DNA of 64,000 nt from Croceimicrobium sp965279135 (lineage in GTDB: Bacteria > Bacteroidota > Bacteroidia > Flavobacteriales > Schleiferiaceae): assembly GCA_965279135.1 (NCBI GenBank), contig OZ257133.1, positions 186,001 through 250,000 of the forward strand. The letters are read 5' to 3'. The notes under the pieces are model-generated. The model was not told the origin of the DNA, searched no databases, and saw only the letters and a list, made by a program, of their open reading frames with translations. Position numbers and translations under genes: made by a program. Numbering within the stretch: the first letter of the stretch is position 1; each line of letters opens with the position of its first letter. Shown here piece after piece: positions 17,242 to 26,762 of this stretch.

Positions 17242-17497
17242 GATGTATGATTTAAAATTCACTAAATAAGATTCCGCCAAAAGCTTTCAGAAAGCTTTCT
17301 ACAATTGGTCATTACAAAGGTATTTCCTAACTCAACCATAAGTCCGAAAAGCCTTCAAAAGTTTATTGTTTCAGGCGATGTGCCATCAAGCCTGTATATC
17401 AACTGTAGCTTGAATGCTAGATGCTACAAGACTATAAAATACCTTGACTGATTTAATGGCAAATGAGGAAGCTTAAAGGATACTCTCTTTAGAAGGT

Positions 17498-17977
17498 TTA
17501 GCCAAAGAGATTAAGTATAAATAAAGCAACCATTAATACAACTGCTAGTGCCAGGTTGGTACCCCCTCGGGCCTTAAGTCCATGAACTCGATGGTCTTCT
17601 TCCGAGTTTTCGGCCAGGATTTCCGCCACTTTTCTATTGCAATGCTGGATATACAAGCGATTAGCAAGTATTCCCAGAATAATGGAAACAATAATCGTAA
17701 CTACCATATTCATTAAAATGAATTGTTCCTGGCTGAGTTGACCTTGGCTGTAGATTAAATCCTGAATCCAGGAAATCGCGAAAAGGATCATTAGAACAAT
17801 TAATGATTCCCGATACATTTTCCGATAGAGGAACCACGCAACACTAAACAAGAAGGCGTAAAAATTAAATCTTGTGCGGCCCTGCATTTCTAATTGCACC
17901 GCTTCCTGGGTCCAATAATCACTATGATCGCCAAAGAAATGTTGGTAGTAGTCTATGTTTTCTTCGTCTAGCTGCAC
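17498..17977 (-). CDS. DUF2628-type inner-membrane protein
   Basis: This 159-residue membrane protein has a soluble N-terminus and then the pattern FNFYAFLFSVAWFLYRKMY. Two more hydrophobic segments and ANRLYIQHCNRKV follow, and a last transmembrane segment sits at the C-terminus. This pattern matches DUF2628 proteins, whose function is not established. No operon partner is evident. The 217 bases between it and the azurin gene hold only a small AAGCTTTC/GAAAGCTT palindrome. Confidence 0.75.
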   Translation of the reverse strand: MQLDEENIDYYQHFFGDHSDYWTQEAVQLEMQGRTRFNFYAFLFSVAWFLYRKMYRESLIVLMILFAISWIQDLIYSQGQLSQEQFILMNMVVTIIVSIILGILANRLYIQHCNRKVAEILAENSEEDHRVHGLKARGGTNLALAVVLMVALFILNLFG

Positions 17978-18029
17978 ATTAAATGTTTTGGGAATGGGTT
18001 TAGATTAAAATATGGTCTTTGGCTATGTT

Positions 18030-18761
18030 TTATAATCGCTTAATCTCCCTAAGGATATACATAGGTTCATATCGCCCGGTAGCGTCATTAAACCTTTTTG
18101 ATTCTTTAATCCTAAAGAAGACGAATTTCATTCCTACCAGGTTTTGAATATTAAAATCCGCTGGCAGGTCAGTTTTAATGCTATCCATCCAGTAAATTCT
18201 GTAGGTCTTTGTAATTTCTTCATCATCACCCTGGTATTCTACTCGCTCAACATCAATGAAGGTGAACTCGTCTGTCCCTATCTGAAGAATGTCCCCCGTA
18301 ATAAATGGATCGGGGTTTTCTATCACACTACCCTCAACTAGCTGGCCTGGCTTCCAATATGAATTAGTATCGGAGATCGATTTAACATTTTTGGGTTTTT
18401 CGTTTTGTCCAAGTATTTGAAGCAGTCTTTTCAATGTATTCGAATCGCATTTTTCCTTGAGTTGTTTGAAAACCGATTTTGCAAGGTCCGAATTGAAAGG
18501 GAAGGCAAAAGAAGTGTCTGTTCCCGAGGCCTCGTAAAATTCTCTTTTGTGCGCCTGATAGCTTTGGAACACACAAAAGGCACTGGCTGTTAGATAGGGC
18601 TCGTCGTTAAAGGATGAGTCAATTTGGCTTATGCAATCGCAGGTTAGCGATGCTATTTTTCCAATAAGCTCCTCCTCTTGCGCCAAAAGCCTGTTTGATG
18701 AAAGTAGTAGTAATAACAAGCTAAGTAAACTGTACAGTTTTAGCTGATTGAAGGTGTTCAA
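18030..18761 (-). CDS. Secreted protein of unknown function
   Basis: This 243-residue protein has a leucine-rich signal peptide ending LLAQ. The N-terminal half has a CDC pair and two more cysteines (CVFQ, EKCDS), suggesting disulfides. The C-terminal half is beta-rich and charged (EYQGDDEEITKTYRIYW). I do not recognise the family. It lies 38 bases downstream of the T9SS gene that starts at 20674 and could share its transcript. Confidence 0.75.
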   Translation of the reverse strand: MNTFNQLKLYSLLSLLLLLLSSNRLLAQEEELIGKIASLTCDCISQIDSSFNDEPYLTASAFCVFQSYQAHKREFYEASGTDTSFAFPFNSDLAKSVFKQLKEKCDSNTLKRLLQILGQNEKPKNVKSISDTNSYWKPGQLVEGSVIENPDPFITGDILQIGTDEFTFIDVERVEYQGDDEEITKTYRIYWMDSIKTDLPADFNIQNLVGMKFVFFRIKESKRFNDATGRYEPMYILREIKRL

Positions 18762-18799
18762 GGATTATCAGTTTTGTTGATGAATGCTTGACTGAGCCT

Positions 18800-20674
18800 T
18801 TAGCGTTTTAATACTTTCTCGCTCAACAATAGACTTCCATCCTGGCGATATACTTGCAGAAGGTAAAGTCCGGATTCCAATGCATCAGTTTTGAAACGAA
18901 ATGTATTGATTCCTTCATTGGCAAACTCCTCTACTTTGAAGAGTTGAGAGCGGCCATCGGCGCTTATTAATTCAAAACTCAATAGCTCAGACTTGCTTTG
19001 ATTTAGCTCGACACTGAACCAGTCTATTACTGGATTTGGGGCTACTTTGATGGGGAGTTTTTCTTCCTCAAGGCCGATGATAGCTGGGTCTTGCCAATTG
19101 GGACTGCGCAGTTTCGCAATCGTTGTTAGTGGCTGTCCCACTGAGCTTGACTGATAACCACTGGCCCAAACGGTTCCAACCTCACCATAGGCTTGCTGGT
19201 TTCCAGAATAGTCTCCCCAGCGTTCATATTTGCGATTTCCCCCACTCGAGATCACATCGATATAATCGCCTCCCTCTACAATTTGCTTACGGCGGCTGTA
19301 GGTACTGTCATTATCAAAGAACATACAGGAAAAACCAGCATTCAAGCTATCTCCGCTGTGATTGAAACTGATTATTCCTTCAATCTCCGAATAGGACTTT
19401 CCGGTATAGGTTATTTGAGGATATCCAATATCAACCGGGTCGAAGTTGATGATTTTAAAGTAAGTGTTGTTTTTAGGACCGTTGACATCAATAACGCCAT
19501 GATAAATACCGGAATTCCCAAGAGAAGTAATGGTGTTACCCACAAATTGGATGTTTCCGTGTGCGATAAAGCCACCTTGAATTCGACTATCGTTACAATC
19601 AAAGCGATGGTCATTTGCCTGGCGGGCTTCGGGGGGCAATCCATAAGGAGTTTCGGTGGTATAAATGTCTAAGCTCAATTGAGGATTGCCCGTTGCTGAT
19701 CCCTCAATCTTTACAACGAATATGCTATCGTTTATACTGTCCAGATTCCGATTGGAGAGAATATACATTGGGGCCTCTGGATAATCCGTTCCGCGATCCA
19801 TTCCGGTGAAATTGAAGAGATTGCGATTGCCGATTTTTAAATCAGAATAATAGTGCTGCACCAGAGGTAAGCTATCATAACCCGCCTGCTTCCCTAACTG
19901 GCGAATAGTGGATTGCACATAACCGCTATTATTAGTCGAGCCGTTGTAAAAAGTGTTCATGGTAATGAAAAGGTCATCCCGGGAGATGCTGATGTGGGGA
20001 TAATCGCTCCAGGTAGAATCGTTTAAGGGATGTCCATCTAACACATAGATATTGAATCCATCAGCAAGATCATTGGATTTGGAAAAGCCTACAATGATTT
20101 TAGAGGTCTGCCAGGTGGTGCCACTTAAGTATAATACGATGAATCGATCTGCTACCGGATCATACAGAGCCCGCGGATCATACTTGCTACCGGGTAGGAT
20201 TGTGGTGGGGCGGTAGAATCTAAAGAGGGTAAGTTCGTATAGCAGACTGTCTTTCTGGTAATCATAAGCTCCGATTGTAGAGTTTCGTACTCTTACAATT
20301 TGCTGATTCGGACTAATACCAAAATCGTCATCATTAGGTACAGAGCCGGAAAAGGCATTACCGCCAAGACTATCTAATACTTCTGGACGTGGGGTATTAG
20401 GATTAATAATCACATCATTGGCCGTCTTACCCAAATTTGTTGCTCGAATGGCATTCTTAGCCCAAATCCGATCTGGTTCACCTACAGGATGTGGCATCTC
20501 CTGAGGAGTGAGACTGGGAGCATAAATTCGTTCGACTGCTTGGGGACTAAAACCTCCACTTGGCTCAACAATAAAACGGTGCTTTTGAAAACTAAACTGA
20601 GCATTAATGTTAAAGCTAAATAGCAAGACCAAACAAAAGAGGGCATTTAGGCGTAGAGTAAGTATATTCGTCAT
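18800..20674 (-). CDS. Secreted T9SS type A protein, unknown function
   Basis: This protein has 624 residues from the ATG at 20674, which starts a signal peptide ending NINAQ. The frame is open to 20698, but that start would add eight residues before it. The body has no enzyme motif I recognise and contains repeated DSIND-like and beta-rich segments. The last 80 residues form a type A sorting domain with VAPNPVIDW, SADGRSQ and SGLYLLQVYRQDG. The start faces the large fusion gene on the plus strand with about 60 bases between them. It is probably exported by T9SS to the surface or medium. Confidence 0.85.
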   Translation of the reverse strand: MTNILTLRLNALFCLVLLFSFNINAQFSFQKHRFIVEPSGGFSPQAVERIYAPSLTPQEMPHPVGEPDRIWAKNAIRATNLGKTANDVIINPNTPRPEVLDSLGGNAFSGSVPNDDDFGISPNQQIVRVRNSTIGAYDYQKDSLLYELTLFRFYRPTTILPGSKYDPRALYDPVADRFIVLYLSGTTWQTSKIIVGFSKSNDLADGFNIYVLDGHPLNDSTWSDYPHISISRDDLFITMNTFYNGSTNNSGYVQSTIRQLGKQAGYDSLPLVQHYYSDLKIGNRNLFNFTGMDRGTDYPEAPMYILSNRNLDSINDSIFVVKIEGSATGNPQLSLDIYTTETPYGLPPEARQANDHRFDCNDSRIQGGFIAHGNIQFVGNTITSLGNSGIYHGVIDVNGPKNNTYFKIINFDPVDIGYPQITYTGKSYSEIEGIISFNHSGDSLNAGFSCMFFDNDSTYSRRKQIVEGGDYIDVISSGGNRKYERWGDYSGNQQAYGEVGTVWASGYQSSSVGQPLTTIAKLRSPNWQDPAIIGLEEEKLPIKVAPNPVIDWFSVELNQSKSELLSFELISADGRSQLFKVEEFANEGINTFRFKTDALESGLYLLQVYRQDGSLLLSEKVLKR

Positions 20675-20733
20675 TGGACTTCGTAATAATTCGCGCAATT
20701 CTCGTTAAAGATAAGGAGCAACAATCTAAGTAT

Positions 20734-23700
20734 TTGAAACATTTTTACCGATACGCTTGCAGGGTCTTGATTCCGGCCATTTTAATCTTCGCGAGTTTGC
20801 CCCTCGAAGCACAATTTTTTTATGGAATCAGGCAAGAGTATGGTAAGAATAGGGTTCAGTATAATGACTTTGATTGGGTTTTTCTTCGCTTCGATGCTTT
20901 CGATGTTTACTTCTACCGAGGAAATGAAGAGCTCGCAGAGAACGTTGCCAAATTAACGCACAAGAATCTTCCGCAGATCGAAAACTATTTGGATGCACCC
21001 TTGGATGAACGTATCCAGATTCTAGTTTTCAATAATCTTTCCGACCTGAAGCAGAGCAATGTGAATAGCTCCGAGGAAGATGATTACAATACTGGTGGAG
21101 TTACCCGAATTAGCGGTAGGCGCTTGTTCGTCTATTTCGATGGCAATTATTCCCATTTAGAACAGACTTTGCGGATGGGTCTCAGCGAAGTTGTATTGAG
21201 CAATTTGATTTATGGGAGTTTCACGCAAAGCGTTACCAATTCTGCCTTGTTGAATCTTCCCGCCTGGTATATGGAAGGGCTGATTTCCTTTGTAGGGGAT
21301 GAGTGGAATGCCGATGTAGATGTTCAGGTACGAGATGGTTTCTTTAGCGGCAAGTACAAACGAATAAACACCCTTACGCAATTAGATGCCCGATATGCCG
21401 GTCATTCCTTTTGGTATTTCGTGAAGGAAACCTATGGTGAGAAGGTGATCCGAAATATCGTTTACATGTCCGTGGTTAATCGGGATATTGAGAGTGGATT
21501 CGTTTACATTCTGGGTAAAGAGATGAAGGAGATGACCGATGATTGGAAAACATTTTATCGGGAACGCTATGGATATACCGGCAAGCAAAAGTTTAAGGAT
21601 AAGTCTGCCTTAATAAAGGGCCGAAAGAATCATGAAATCACCGAGGTGGAGTTGAGCAAGGATGGTCGCTATCTCGCCTATGTTGATCGCCGCTTTAGTC
21701 GCTATAAAATCTACATCTACGATCGGGAGTTAGAAAAGCGCACCAGGGTTTACACCGGAGGATATCGTATTGCCCAGAATACCGATTATAGCTATCCTTT
21801 AATTGCCTGGCATCCCAATGGAGAAATGCTAACCATTTTCACAGAAGAGGAGGGGGTAATCCAGTTTAGCGTATACAATCTGGAAAAGGAAGAGTTGACC
21901 ACAAAGCCCTTTTATCGTTTTGACAAGATTGTGAGCTTACAGTACTCTCCGGATGGTAAACAGTTTCTTTTATCCGCGGTTAAGGATGGTCGATCCGATA
22001 TCTATGTTTATACCATTCTCAATACTAAGATTACTCCGATTACCAGGGATATCTATGATGATGTGGATCCCACTTTTTTCGCCAATGGAAAAAGAATTGC
22101 ATGGAGCTCTAATCGTCCGGTTGATAGCTTGCTGCCCAATGACAGTCGATATTTACGAACCAATGATTTAGATCTTTTTGCCACTGAGAATAAGGAGCTG
22201 AGACAGGATACCGTGAAAATCTGGCGCCTTACCAATACAGCTGGAATCAATGAGCGTGGCCTCGAGGAATTAGATCCCGGTATCCTAAGTTTTACGACCG
22301 ATCGGAATGGGATTCATCGACAGAACTTAGTGCGGATAGATTCTTCAATCGCCTATGTCGATACCACCACGCATTACGATTATTTTTTCTCGGAATATGC
22401 TTTTACTGCTCAGCCCTTCTCTATTGTGGACGTAGATATGTCGCCGGCAGAGAGTTTAAGGGCCTCCATATACCTGCAGGATAAGAGGTATCGATTGTAT
22501 CTGGAAGAGTATGAAAATCCGAGGGAATTAGGATTAAACCCGATTCAGGTTGAAAGTCGCAATGTGATTGAGAATCCGAATGTCGCTGAAGAGCCGAACG
22601 AGAACACTGAAACCGTCTATAAAGCTCAAAGTGAATACTATGGTTCTGTCCCTAGAAGCCAGTTAGATGTTAACGTACTTAATTACAAGTTTTATCAGGA
22701 GCCTAAACCGAAGTCGGAAGAAACAGAGAGTAAACCTCAGCAAGTTCCTTTACTTCCACAAGTTCTTGCTACCACTGAAGCAAGTACGGAAGATGAATTT
22801 GAGATTCCACCGGTAAGGAACTATTTCCTTTCCTTTTTTCAAGACAACTTTACGGTGCGTTTCGACAATATGTTCGACAATCCGCAATACCAGCCATTTA
22901 CAGGATTCGTAAGTGGTGATATTCTCAACCAGGGTTTCAATATGAACTTCAAGGTTGGGGTGATGGATTTAATGCATGATTATCGCATTGTCGCCGGTTT
23001 GCGCACTACTTTTCAGCCCTTGCCAGGTACTTCGCTTACTCCCAATGCCGAGTTCGTAATTGGGGTAGCCGATTTTAAAAACCGTTGGGATAAGTTCTAT
23101 ACCTATACACGTCGCTCCCAGGTTCAATTCTTAGCCCTGAACAATTTCCGACGTCTCATTAATAATGAGTTTAATTATAAGGTAGTCTTTCCATTTAATC
23201 CGGTGGCCGGTTTACAGTTATCGGCAGGATATCGGATAGATGAGAATATCCGATTGGCTAGTGATTTCAACAATCTTGATGAGCCTATTAATTACACCGA
23301 CTATGCTATTTTGCGTTCGGCCTATGTTTATGACAATTCCCGAAAGATCGGCTTAAACCTTTATGCCGGATTGCGATACAAGCTTTTTGCCGAGTACTAT
23401 CGCAACCTGACTAAATCCGAAACCGGATTGTACACCGCAGGTATTGATGCCAGGCACTATACCATCATACACCGGAATATGATTTGGGCTAATCGATTGG
23501 CAGCGGGTACTTCCTTTGGGCCTGAGAAGTTGATCTACATCATGGGTGGTGTGGATAATGAGTTTTCTCCCCGCTTGGATCAATCTACCCCGATTGCCAC
23601 TGAGAACAATTACATCTTCCAAACTTTGGTTACCAATATGCGGGGCTTCTTCCAGAATGTGCGCAATGGTAATAGCTTCGCGGTGATAAATAGCGAACTG

Positions 23701-24033
23701 CGATGGCCACTTATTAGCTACTTAGCTAATAGACCGATTCGCAATGACTTCCTGAACAACTTAATGTTAATCGGATTTGCCGATGTGGGGACGGCCTGGA
23801 ACGGCCCTAATCCCTGGGACCCGGAGAATGCCATAAACACGCGTACTGTTCCATTGGGTAGCGGTGGGACGATCGTTTTAGACGCTCAAAAGCAGCCCGT
23901 AGTTTTAGGAACTGGTTTTGGGGTACGGAGTCGCCTTTTTGGGTACTATGTACGGGCGGATTGGGCCTGGGGAGTGGAAGACGGTATTGTGTTGCCCGGG
24001 ATTTTCTATGTTTCCTTGTCCACGGACTTTTAG
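20734..24033 (+). CDS. MA-peptidase-like / TolB-like propeller / Omp85-like barrel fusion
   Basis: This very large outer-membrane protein has about 1099 residues from the TTG at 20734. That start gives a basic n-region, a hydrophobic core and PLEAQ as cleavage site. Another TTG at 20674 would add 20 residues, and there is no ATG. Residues about 30-290 resemble a peptidase MA-like region (WYMEGLISFVGDEWN) but I see no intact HExxH. Residues about 300-560 are WD40/TolB-like repeats (LSKDGRYLAYVD, SPDGKQFLLSA, ANGKRIAWSSNRP). The last 350 residues look like an Omp85/surface-antigen barrel (GFGVRSRLFGYYVRADWAWG) ending in aromatic Phe. Similar fusions occur in Bacteroidota without an assigned role. 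Confidence 0.82.
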   Translation: MKHFYRYACRVLIPAILIFASLPLEAQFFYGIRQEYGKNRVQYNDFDWVFLRFDAFDVYFYRGNEELAENVAKLTHKNLPQIENYLDAPLDERIQILVFNNLSDLKQSNVNSSEEDDYNTGGVTRISGRRLFVYFDGNYSHLEQTLRMGLSEVVLSNLIYGSFTQSVTNSALLNLPAWYMEGLISFVGDEWNADVDVQVRDGFFSGKYKRINTLTQLDARYAGHSFWYFVKETYGEKVIRNIVYMSVVNRDIESGFVYILGKEMKEMTDDWKTFYRERYGYTGKQKFKDKSALIKGRKNHEITEVELSKDGRYLAYVDRRFSRYKIYIYDRELEKRTRVYTGGYRIAQNTDYSYPLIAWHPNGEMLTIFTEEEGVIQFSVYNLEKEELTTKPFYRFDKIVSLQYSPDGKQFLLSAVKDGRSDIYVYTILNTKITPITRDIYDDVDPTFFANGKRIAWSSNRPVDSLLPNDSRYLRTNDLDLFATENKELRQDTVKIWRLTNTAGINERGLEELDPGILSFTTDRNGIHRQNLVRIDSSIAYVDTTTHYDYFFSEYAFTAQPFSIVDVDMSPAESLRASIYLQDKRYRLYLEEYENPRELGLNPIQVESRNVIENPNVAEEPNENTETVYKAQSEYYGSVPRSQLDVNVLNYKFYQEPKPKSEETESKPQQVPLLPQVLATTEASTEDEFEIPPVRNYFLSFFQDNFTVRFDNMFDNPQYQPFTGFVSGDILNQGFNMNFKVGVMDLMHDYRIVAGLRTTFQPLPGTSLTPNAEFVIGVADFKNRWDKFYTYTRRSQVQFLALNNFRRLINNEFNYKVVFPFNPVAGLQLSAGYRIDENIRLASDFNNLDEPINYTDYAILRSAYVYDNSRKIGLNLYAGLRYKLFAEYYRNLTKSETGLYTAGIDARHYTIIHRNMIWANRLAAGTSFGPEKLIYIMGGVDNEFSPRLDQSTPIATENNYIFQTLVTNMRGFFQNVRNGNSFAVINSELRWPLISYLANRPIRNDFLNNLMLIGFADVGTAWNGPNPWDPENAINTRTVPLGSGGTIVLDAQKQPVVLGTGFGVRSRLFGYYVRADWAWGVEDGIVLPGIFYVSLSTDF

Positions 24034-24040
24034 TGGGGTA

Positions 24041-24355
24041 TTACATCAACACAGAGGAACGGAGGCCACAGAGAGTATTAGCGGTATCGATTAAAAAGCC
24101 TTTGCGCACTTTGCGCCTTTGCGTTGAAGAAACAGCGGGTTACATCAACACTGAGGCACGGAGGAACAAAGGCCACAGAGTTTTCGGTTTTATGGATTTC
24201 CTCTTTGCGCCCTTAGCGCCTTTGCGTTGAAGAAACATCGCCTTACATCAACACAGAGGCACAGAGGCACGGAGGCCACAGAGAGTGCTTTCGGTATTGG
24301 ATTAAGAACCTTTGCGCTCCTTTGCATCTTTGCTTCTTTGCGTTGAAGCAACCCC
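24041..24355. repeat. Three-copy tandem repeat, about 100 bp per unit
   Basis: Three units begin with TTACATCAACAC at 24041, 24140 and 24243 (periods 99 and 103; the last unit is about 113). Each unit has a left part of CAGAGGCACGGAGG-type words ending in GGCCACAGAG. A variable centre follows, then a right part of TTTGCGCC-type words ending TTTGCGTTGAAG. This fills the whole gap between the large fusion gene and nth. Copies are imperfect, so expansion is not recent. The words recall a dispersed intergenic repeat seen in many bacterial genomes. An open frame across it is an artefact of the repeat. Confidence 0.9.
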
Positions 24356-24357
24356 AC

Positions 24358-25032
24358 CTAGTCACCCATCAATTCAATCCCCTCCACACCAAAAGTCTTT
24401 CTAATAAGACTCCGCCTACCAATCTTACGGGAAATAAAGTCCTTATCTAGACTCCAGCCTCGGGCCGGACTATACTGCCGCCCATAGAAGATGATTTGCA
24501 GATGCAGCTTGTTCCATAGTTCCTTTGGAAATAAGCGCTTAGCATCCTTCTCAGTCTGTTCGACAGATTTACCATTACTAAAATTCCATCGATACATCAA
24601 CCGATGAATATGCGTATCCACTGGAAAGGCCGGATGTCCAAATCCCTGACTCATAACTACGGAAGCTGTTTTATGACCTACCGCCGGCAACGCCTCAAGC
24701 GCTTTAAAGTCAGCTGGAACCTGCCCTTCGTATTCATCAATCAGTATATGTGAAAGACCATAGATGCCTTTCGATTTCATGGGGCTTAATCCGCAAGGAC
24801 GTATGATACCCTGAATTTCTTCCTGACTCATTTTCACCATGTCCCATGGATTATCCGCTCTATTAAAGAGGCTCGGAGTAATTTGATTGACCCTTTCATC
24901 CGTGCATTGCGCAGATAGTAAAACAGCAATAAGCAAGGTATAAGGATCTTTATGATCCAATGGTATAGGGGTTTGGGGATATAGCTCTTCTAGAGAATTG
25001 ATAAGGTATGATACCTTTTCAGCTTTGGTCAT
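24358..25032 (-). CDS. nth: Endonuclease III without Fe-S cluster cysteines
   Basis: This is a base-excision-repair glycosylase/AP lyase of 224 residues. The helix-hairpin-helix and catalytic region are intact: LPAVGHKTASVV contains the catalytic lysine, and VDTHIHRL contains the catalytic aspartate. The C-terminal loop that normally holds the four cysteines of the 4Fe-4S cluster reads QYSPARGWSLDKDF, with Ser, Trp and Asp instead of cysteines, and none appear after it. The enzyme should therefore fold without the cluster. Its stop lies against the three-copy repeat. It is 10 bases downstream of the serine hydrolase gene. Confidence 0.93.
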   Translation of the reverse strand: MTKAEKVSYLINSLEELYPQTPIPLDHKDPYTLLIAVLLSAQCTDERVNQITPSLFNRADNPWDMVKMSQEEIQGIIRPCGLSPMKSKGIYGLSHILIDEYEGQVPADFKALEALPAVGHKTASVVMSQGFGHPAFPVDTHIHRLMYRWNFSNGKSVEQTEKDAKRLFPKELWNKLHLQIIFYGRQYSPARGWSLDKDFISRKIGRRSLIRKTFGVEGIELMGD

Positions 25033-25042
25033 GGATTTAATC

Positions 25043-26128
25043 CTAATTAATATCGGCTAAAAAGGTATTGCTGATTTTAGCCATGGTCCTAATGAATTTT
25101 AGGTAGTCAATGCCAAAGGTATTGCTTAGAATAACGATGCAGAACTCTTCCTCAGGATAAACTATAATACGACAAACCGAACCAGAGTTTCCACCGGTAT
25201 GACTATAGTAGACCCGTCCTTGTCGGTCTTTGCTTATACCCCAGCCCATAGCATAACCGGTGTAACTGGAATCTGGAAGAGGAGCATTTCTGAGAATCTC
25301 GTTTTGAGTGTCTTCCGACAATAATCTTTGATAGATATAGCTATTACCCAGTTTAATTAGGTCTTCCGAAGTGGATAATAGACCACCACTTGGAGCTTTC
25401 ATTCCTAAATAGACAGGCTTTTCGAGTTTGTTTTTTCCCTTGCCGTTAGATCTGAAAAAGCCGGATACCTGCATTGAATCATATTTACCGGGATCAACAG
25501 AAGTATGGTTCATATTTAAAGGTTCACAGAGGTATTCTTGCAGAATTATATCGAAGGCTTTCCCTGACGCCTTCTCCATCGCTACACCCAATAGATTGTA
25601 ACCATAGGAACTGTATTGGTAGGCAGTTCCCGGTTTGAATTTGAGTCTTGATCGGGAAAAGATTTTGAGGCCATCTTCGAGACTCATCTCCTTCTTGTTT
25701 TCGCTTTCGTAGAAGCGATAGTGACGAATTCCGCTGCGATGCATGGCTAAGTTTCTAAGCGTAATGTCATGTTTTTTCTTAGGGAAGTTGGGTACGAAGG
25801 TGTAAACACTCTGGTCGAATTCTAGCTCACCGATTTCACTCATTCTTCCCAGAATGGTGGCAGTAATGGGTTTTGAGAGGCTGGCAATTCTGAATTGAGT
25901 TTCTGCTGGATCAATAAGAGTTTGTGCTTCCAAATCAGCATATCCAAATCCCTCGGACCATATGAGTGAATCCTTCAAGCTGACACTTATAGATAGCCCT
26001 ACTATGTTTTCTTCGCTGATCAGTTCCTGAACTATGGATTTGGCAGAATCAATAGTGGGTATTGCAATCTGAGCCCTAATGCCTGAGCAAATCAGAAAAA
26101 GGCTCGAAATAAGAATGTGTTTTTTCAA
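25043..26128 (-). CDS. Secreted serine hydrolase, beta-lactamase/PBP4*-like
   Basis: This 361-residue class C beta-lactamase-fold hydrolase has a signal peptide ending GIRAQ. Catalytic motifs are S83-L-S-K86, then YSSYGYNLLG where family members often show Y-x-N, and HTGG in the C-terminal third. Such proteins include esterases, D-aminopeptidases and peptidoglycan-related enzymes, and the substrate cannot be told from sequence. It lies directly upstream of nth on the same strand. Confidence 0.88.
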   Translation of the reverse strand: MKKHILISSLFLICSGIRAQIAIPTIDSAKSIVQELISEENIVGLSISVSLKDSLIWSEGFGYADLEAQTLIDPAETQFRIASLSKPITATILGRMSEIGELEFDQSVYTFVPNFPKKKHDITLRNLAMHRSGIRHYRFYESENKKEMSLEDGLKIFSRSRLKFKPGTAYQYSSYGYNLLGVAMEKASGKAFDIILQEYLCEPLNMNHTSVDPGKYDSMQVSGFFRSNGKGKNKLEKPVYLGMKAPSGGLLSTSEDLIKLGNSYIYQRLLSEDTQNEILRNAPLPDSSYTGYAMGWGISKDRQGRVYYSHTGGNSGSVCRIIVYPEEEFCIVILSNTFGIDYLKFIRTMAKISNTFLADIN

Positions 26129-26183
26129 TGTATATGTGGGTTGATTAATGGTATCATTATGATCATTTCAGGGCCCTTGGTAC

Positions 26184-26762
26184 TTAGCTTCCTTTCAGTT
26201 TTTCTCCTTGGGCAGCAAGGCTGGTAATCTTTGAAACTCTTGCAGAACGTGTTTTCTCAGTCTTAGCGATCTTTATATGACGTAGCATATTTCGTTTACT
26301 TGATTTATTAACGCTTGTAAAGAATTCCCAGGCTCCTGCTTTTGCTTTTAAAGCTTTCGCCAAATCATCGGGTATGATTAATTGATCAACATCATTCATG
26401 AAATCCCAGAGTCCGTTTTCCTTACTTATGACGATGCTCCTAAATCCGGCCTCCGCCATTTTTCCTTCTTCAATAAGCTTTTCAGCCCTATCCTTATAGC
26501 TGGCGGCCCAATGTTCTATTCGGCGTGGTCCTACCAGTTGCATAGTACGGTCCTCATCTAGCTTTCTGCGAATACCATCGATCCAACCATAGCAGAGTAA
26601 AACATCTAGGACTTCATCCCGGGAAACATAATAGGCAGGCTTGGACTTTTTATAAGTGACCAGCCAAATGCTTTCCTCTTGCTGATGGTTAGAGGCTAAC
26701 CAGTTTAAAAAGTCTGCGGCGCTTTTTACTTCTACTTTTTTGAAGTTTTCAGTTGAGATCAA
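26184..26762 (-). CDS. YdeI/OmpD-associated family protein
   Basis: This 192-residue cytosolic protein has the YdeI family layout: SIWLVTYKK, then a YGWIDGIRRKLD motif, WAASYKDRAEKLIEEGKM, and the C-terminal WEFFTSVNKSSKRN helix with a basic tail. Some members are annotated as bacteriocin-protection proteins, but the biochemical role is not established. It is downstream of the 26891 gene on the same strand with 128 bases between. Confidence 0.85.
   Translation of the reverse strand: MISTENFKKVEVKSAADFLNWLASNHQQEESIWLVTYKKSKPAYYVSRDEVLDVLLCYGWIDGIRRKLDEDRTMQLVGPRRIEHWAASYKDRAEKLIEEGKMAEAGFRSIVISKENGLWDFMNDVDQLIIPDDLAKALKAKAGAWEFFTSVNKSSKRNMLRHIKIAKTEKTRSARVSKITSLAAQGEKLKGS

Noticed and set aside
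16555..17497. tRNA or small RNA genes in the gaps around the azurin gene
   Set aside because: No cloverleaf or conserved T-arm was found. Only the azurin terminator and a short AAGCTTTC palindrome are visible.
23961..24230. 89-codon frame running from the end of the fusion gene into the repeat
   Set aside because: It is created by the tandem repeat, and the product has no domain or start-site support.
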